The notes beneath the pieces were generated by a model. That model worked only from the letters and a program-made list of their open reading frames with translations. It had not been told where the DNA came from and did not search any database. From a virus: DNA of 35,320 nt. Position 1 is the first letter of the stretch. Each line of letters opens with the position of its first letter. Position numbers and translations under genes: made by a program. The stretch covers positions 1-35,320 of the IMG/VR virus record IMGVR_UViG_3300048548_000315. The stretch is one strand, 5' to 3'. Shown here piece by piece: positions 33,158 to 35,320 of this stretch.

Positions 33158-35320
33158 TTAATTTATTTTTAAGTTCGTCAATTTGTTTTTGCTGTTCTTT
33201 TATAGCTTCAATAAGCACGGCTGTAATATTGCCATACGCTACAGATTTCATTCCTTTATCATCTTGTCTTACTACTTCAGGCAATATCTTTTCTATTTCT
33301 TGCGCTATAACACCTATAGATTTTTTATCTTCTCCTATTTTATTAAATTCAACACCTCTTAATTGATTTACTTTTTCTAAAGAATTGTCTATTGTTTTAA
33401 TATTTTCTTTTACTCTAACATCTGAATAAGCTATAACATCTCCTGTTGCTCTAATTGTACCTGCAACATCTAATTTGTAAGAAGGAGTACTAGTCCCAAT
33501 CCCGACGTTGCCACCGCCTTGTATAACAAGTTGTGTTTGGTTAGATGTCGCGTTATATACGCTAAACCCGTCTTGGGTAACATTGTGTACACCTGCTACT
33601 AAATCAATATTATCACCCCCACTACCTGTATTTGTATTAGATAATCTTATTCTTGCTGTTGATTGGTCGCTTGAAGATATGTGAAGTTTTTCACTCGGAC
33701 TAGTAGTCCCAATCCCGACGTTGCCGTCCCTGTCAATTAGTAGTTTATTTGACTCAGTACCGCCTATAAAAGTGTTTACTTTGAAATCACCTGTTCCTCC
33801 ACCTACATTAGCACTTCTTATTGTCCACCCTTGACCTCCTCCATCAGTAGTCATTTCAAGTACGGCATCTCCTAATTCTCCTGTGTCATTGTCGCTATCC
33901 CCTGCTATTCTTATTATTGAATCCCCTGTGTTGGAAACTTCTAGTTGTCTACTAGGATTGGTCGTCCCAATCCCGACGTTGCCGCTGGAATCAATCATCA
34001 TGACCTCTTGAGCCGCTGTTGTGGCATTTCCTGTAGCAAAAAACAATCCCGTTGCTCCAACTGTTCCTTCGTCATACCCGCCAATAGCCGCTACTGCTTG
34101 TCCAGACGCATCTCTTATAGCTATATGCCTACCGTAATCTCCTGTAGCTCCTTCAAAATTTAATGTTAATGCATAAGCTGTTGCATCATTAGCCACAGAA
34201 GAAGAGCTGCTAGTGTGTTTTAAATTTAAAAGACCATCAGGATTAGTAGTCCCGATCCCGACGTTGCCGTTTTGGTCTATTAAAAATCTATTTGTGCCTG
34301 ATGCGGAATTGTTATGATAGTTAATTTTAAAATCGCCTACGCCGCCAGATGTTCTTTGTGCGCCAAAAGAATAACCGTAATTATTCGCGGTTGAAGTTGC
34401 AGCGGTTATACCACAAAAGCCGCTTCCATCGGCTGTAGCTGAAGCTGAAAGTTTTAAATGAGTATTTGTAAAAGCCCCTGTGTTGCCATTATTTGCGGCT
34501 TGGTGAATTCCCAATTTCGCAGTAGGATTTGTAGTCCCAATCCCAACGTTGCCGGAGGAATTAATAACCATTCTAGAAGTTGCGCCTGTTGATGAATCAA
34601 CTCTAAAATGCAAGAGGCCAGAACCTCTGTGATCAAAATAACCATTACCAGCGTTATCGATAGACATTCTAATACCGTCTTGCGAAGAATCTGTTTTACC
34701 GCCAACGTATAAGCTTTGATAATCACCCGCTACAAGTAAGTTTCCTCCTGAAATAGTTAGTTTTTCACCTGGACTCGTAGTCCCAATCCCGACGTTGCCT
34801 CCGTAAGGATTTATAGCAATATCTCTTCCTGTTGTAGCAGCGTTATTAACAGCTTGTATATACTGCCTTGAGCTTGCCCCAGAGCTTATTGTTAATTTGC
34901 TATCAAAGCTGCCCGAAGATTTTACAGATAATCCAGCTCTAGACTCAGTGTCAGATAAATTAATTGCATATGAGTTATCTGTTCTAAATACTGTTAATTT
35001 AGCGCCTGGCGCCGTGTCCCCGATCCCTACGTTGCCGTTCGCGGCAAACCTTGTATTGAAGCTTTGATTTCCTGTATATATATCAATGTGTTCATTGTAT
35101 GAAGCGTCATTTACAAAGTCTATAGACTGGTGGGATGTAGTATCTATTTTTGCTAAAATCTTAAACGTATTGTTATTCCAATCAGATCCTGCAGCTGTTC
35201 TTTGATTTTCAAAGTAAAGATTTTGTCTACCCGCTCTAAATATAGCTGCTGTTGTAGAATCTCCTTGCGCACTACCTATGGCGCCACCTTCTACGTCTAG
35301 CTTAGCACCAGGGTTAGTCG
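33141..35320 (-). CDS. Tail fibre/spike with C-terminal S74 intramolecular chaperone, 5' end outside the window
   Basis: The frame is open to the right edge, so about 726 residues are visible and the true start lies beyond 35320. The internal ATG at 34667 is not the start, because the repeat pattern continues upstream of it without a stop. The body is built of repeated units with NGNVGIGTTNP-type motifs followed by KL-hydrophobic strands, as in trimeric beta-helix fibres. The last roughly 95 residues contain SDVRVKENI (catalytic Ser codon at 33423-33425), GVIAQEIEKILPEVV and IEAIKEQQKQIDELK. These are the signature of the peptidase S74 chaperone that folds the trimer and then cuts itself off at the conserved Ser. 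The protein is the likely receptor-binding fibre. Confidence 0.92.
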   Translation of the reverse strand, partial: TNPGAKLDVEGGAIGSAQGDSTTAAIFRAGRQNLYFENQRTAAGSDWNNNTFKILAKIDTTSHQSIDFVNDASYNEHIDIYTGNQSFNTRFAANGNVGIGDTAPGAKLTVFRTDNSYAINLSDTESRAGLSVKSSGSFDSKLTISSGASSRQYIQAVNNAATTGRDIAINPYGGNVGIGTTSPGEKLTISGGNLLVAGDYQSLYVGGKTDSSQDGIRMSIDNAGNGYFDHRGSGLLHFRVDSSTGATSRMVINSSGNVGIGTTNPTAKLGIHQAANNGNTGAFTNTHLKLSASATADGSGFCGITAATSTANNYGYSFGAQRTSGGVGDFKINYHNNSASGTNRFLIDQNGNVGIGTTNPDGLLNLKHTSSSSSVANDATAYALTLNFEGATGDYGRHIAIRDASGQAVAAIGGYDEGTVGATGLFFATGNATTAAQEVMMIDSSGNVGIGTTNPSRQLEVSNTGDSIIRIAGDSDNDTGELGDAVLEMTTDGGGQGWTIRSANVGGGTGDFKVNTFIGGTESNKLLIDRDGNVGIGTTSPSEKLHISSSDQSTARIRLSNTNTGSGGDNIDLVAGVHNVTQDGFSVYNATSNQTQLVIQGGGNVGIGTSTPSYKLDVAGTIRATGDVIAYSDVRVKENIKTIDNSLEKVNQLRGVEFNKIGEDKKSIGVIAQEIEKILPEVVRQDDKGMKSVAYGNITAVLIEAIKEQQKQIDELKNKLNAFTK
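33493..35046 (-). repeat. Seven in-frame repeats with a near-identical DNA core inside the fibre gene
   Basis: The core GTCCCAATCCCGACGTTGCC (top strand), encoding GNVGIGT in reverse, recurs with few changes. The cgttgcc part starts at 33506, 33719, 33977, 34262, 34547, 34793 and 35030, and an eighth copy begins at the right edge. Spacings are 213, 258, 285, 285, 246 and 237 bases, all multiples of three. Copies 1, 2, 3 and 6 are identical over the core, including synonymous positions, while the sequence between them differs. Confidence 0.85.

Noticed and set aside
34454-34726. Open frame on the same strand inside the fibre gene, and the ATG at 34667 as the fibre start
   Set aside because: The fibre frame is open right through to 35320 with intact repeats, so 34667 is internal, and the overlapping frame has no pattern of its own.
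33493-35046. CRISPR-like or tandem repeat array
   Set aside because: Repeats are in-frame, spaced by 213-285 bases in multiples of three, and encode the GNVGIGT motif; they belong to the fibre coding sequence.

Overview
The window reads as part of the genome of a lytic, tailed, podovirus-type phage, most likely one infecting a marine member of the Bacteroidota (flavobacteria or relatives). The reasons are a complete short-tail virion gene set with no tape measure, tube or sheath gene, strong AT richness, and start codons that follow A/T-rich sequence rather than Shine-Dalgarno sites. The host assignment and the resemblance of the head genes to crAss-like and related Bacteroidota phages are inference from remembered family features, not from a search. 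The window begins and ends inside genes, so it is a fragment of a larger genome. No integrase, repressor, tRNA gene, CRISPR array or insertion sequence was seen.

Two convergent transcription units meet near 4.49 kb. The left unit (2-4409, plus strand) is tightly packed, with many starts overlapping the preceding stop. It holds two MazG-like nucleotide pyrophosphohydrolases, a PD-(D/E)XK nuclease, three tiny overlapping genes, and the two subunits of a class I ribonucleotide reductase (nrdB, nrdA) with a small membrane protein between them. Together these look like nucleotide supply and DNA processing for replication.

A hairpin flanked by A and T runs (4483-4517) can stop transcription from both sides. 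To its right, everything to 35320 is on the minus strand. Read in the direction of transcription (right to left) the order is: tail fibre with a C-terminal S74 chaperone domain, a second fibre or adhesin protein, several small conserved genes, a GroES-like protein, terminase small and large subunits, portal, scaffold, major capsid protein, a conserved structural protein, two connector or ring proteins, a very large tail nozzle-like protein, three ejection-type internal virion proteins, small basic proteins, and a lysis cassette.

The three internal virion proteins (265, 445 and 2547 aa) follow the same order as T7 genes 14, 15 and 16. The 2547-aa protein carries an HEGTH zinc-protease-like motif. 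This giant ejection protein, the unusual metal-ligand set of the reductase, and the DNA-level repeats in the fibre gene are the most interesting items.
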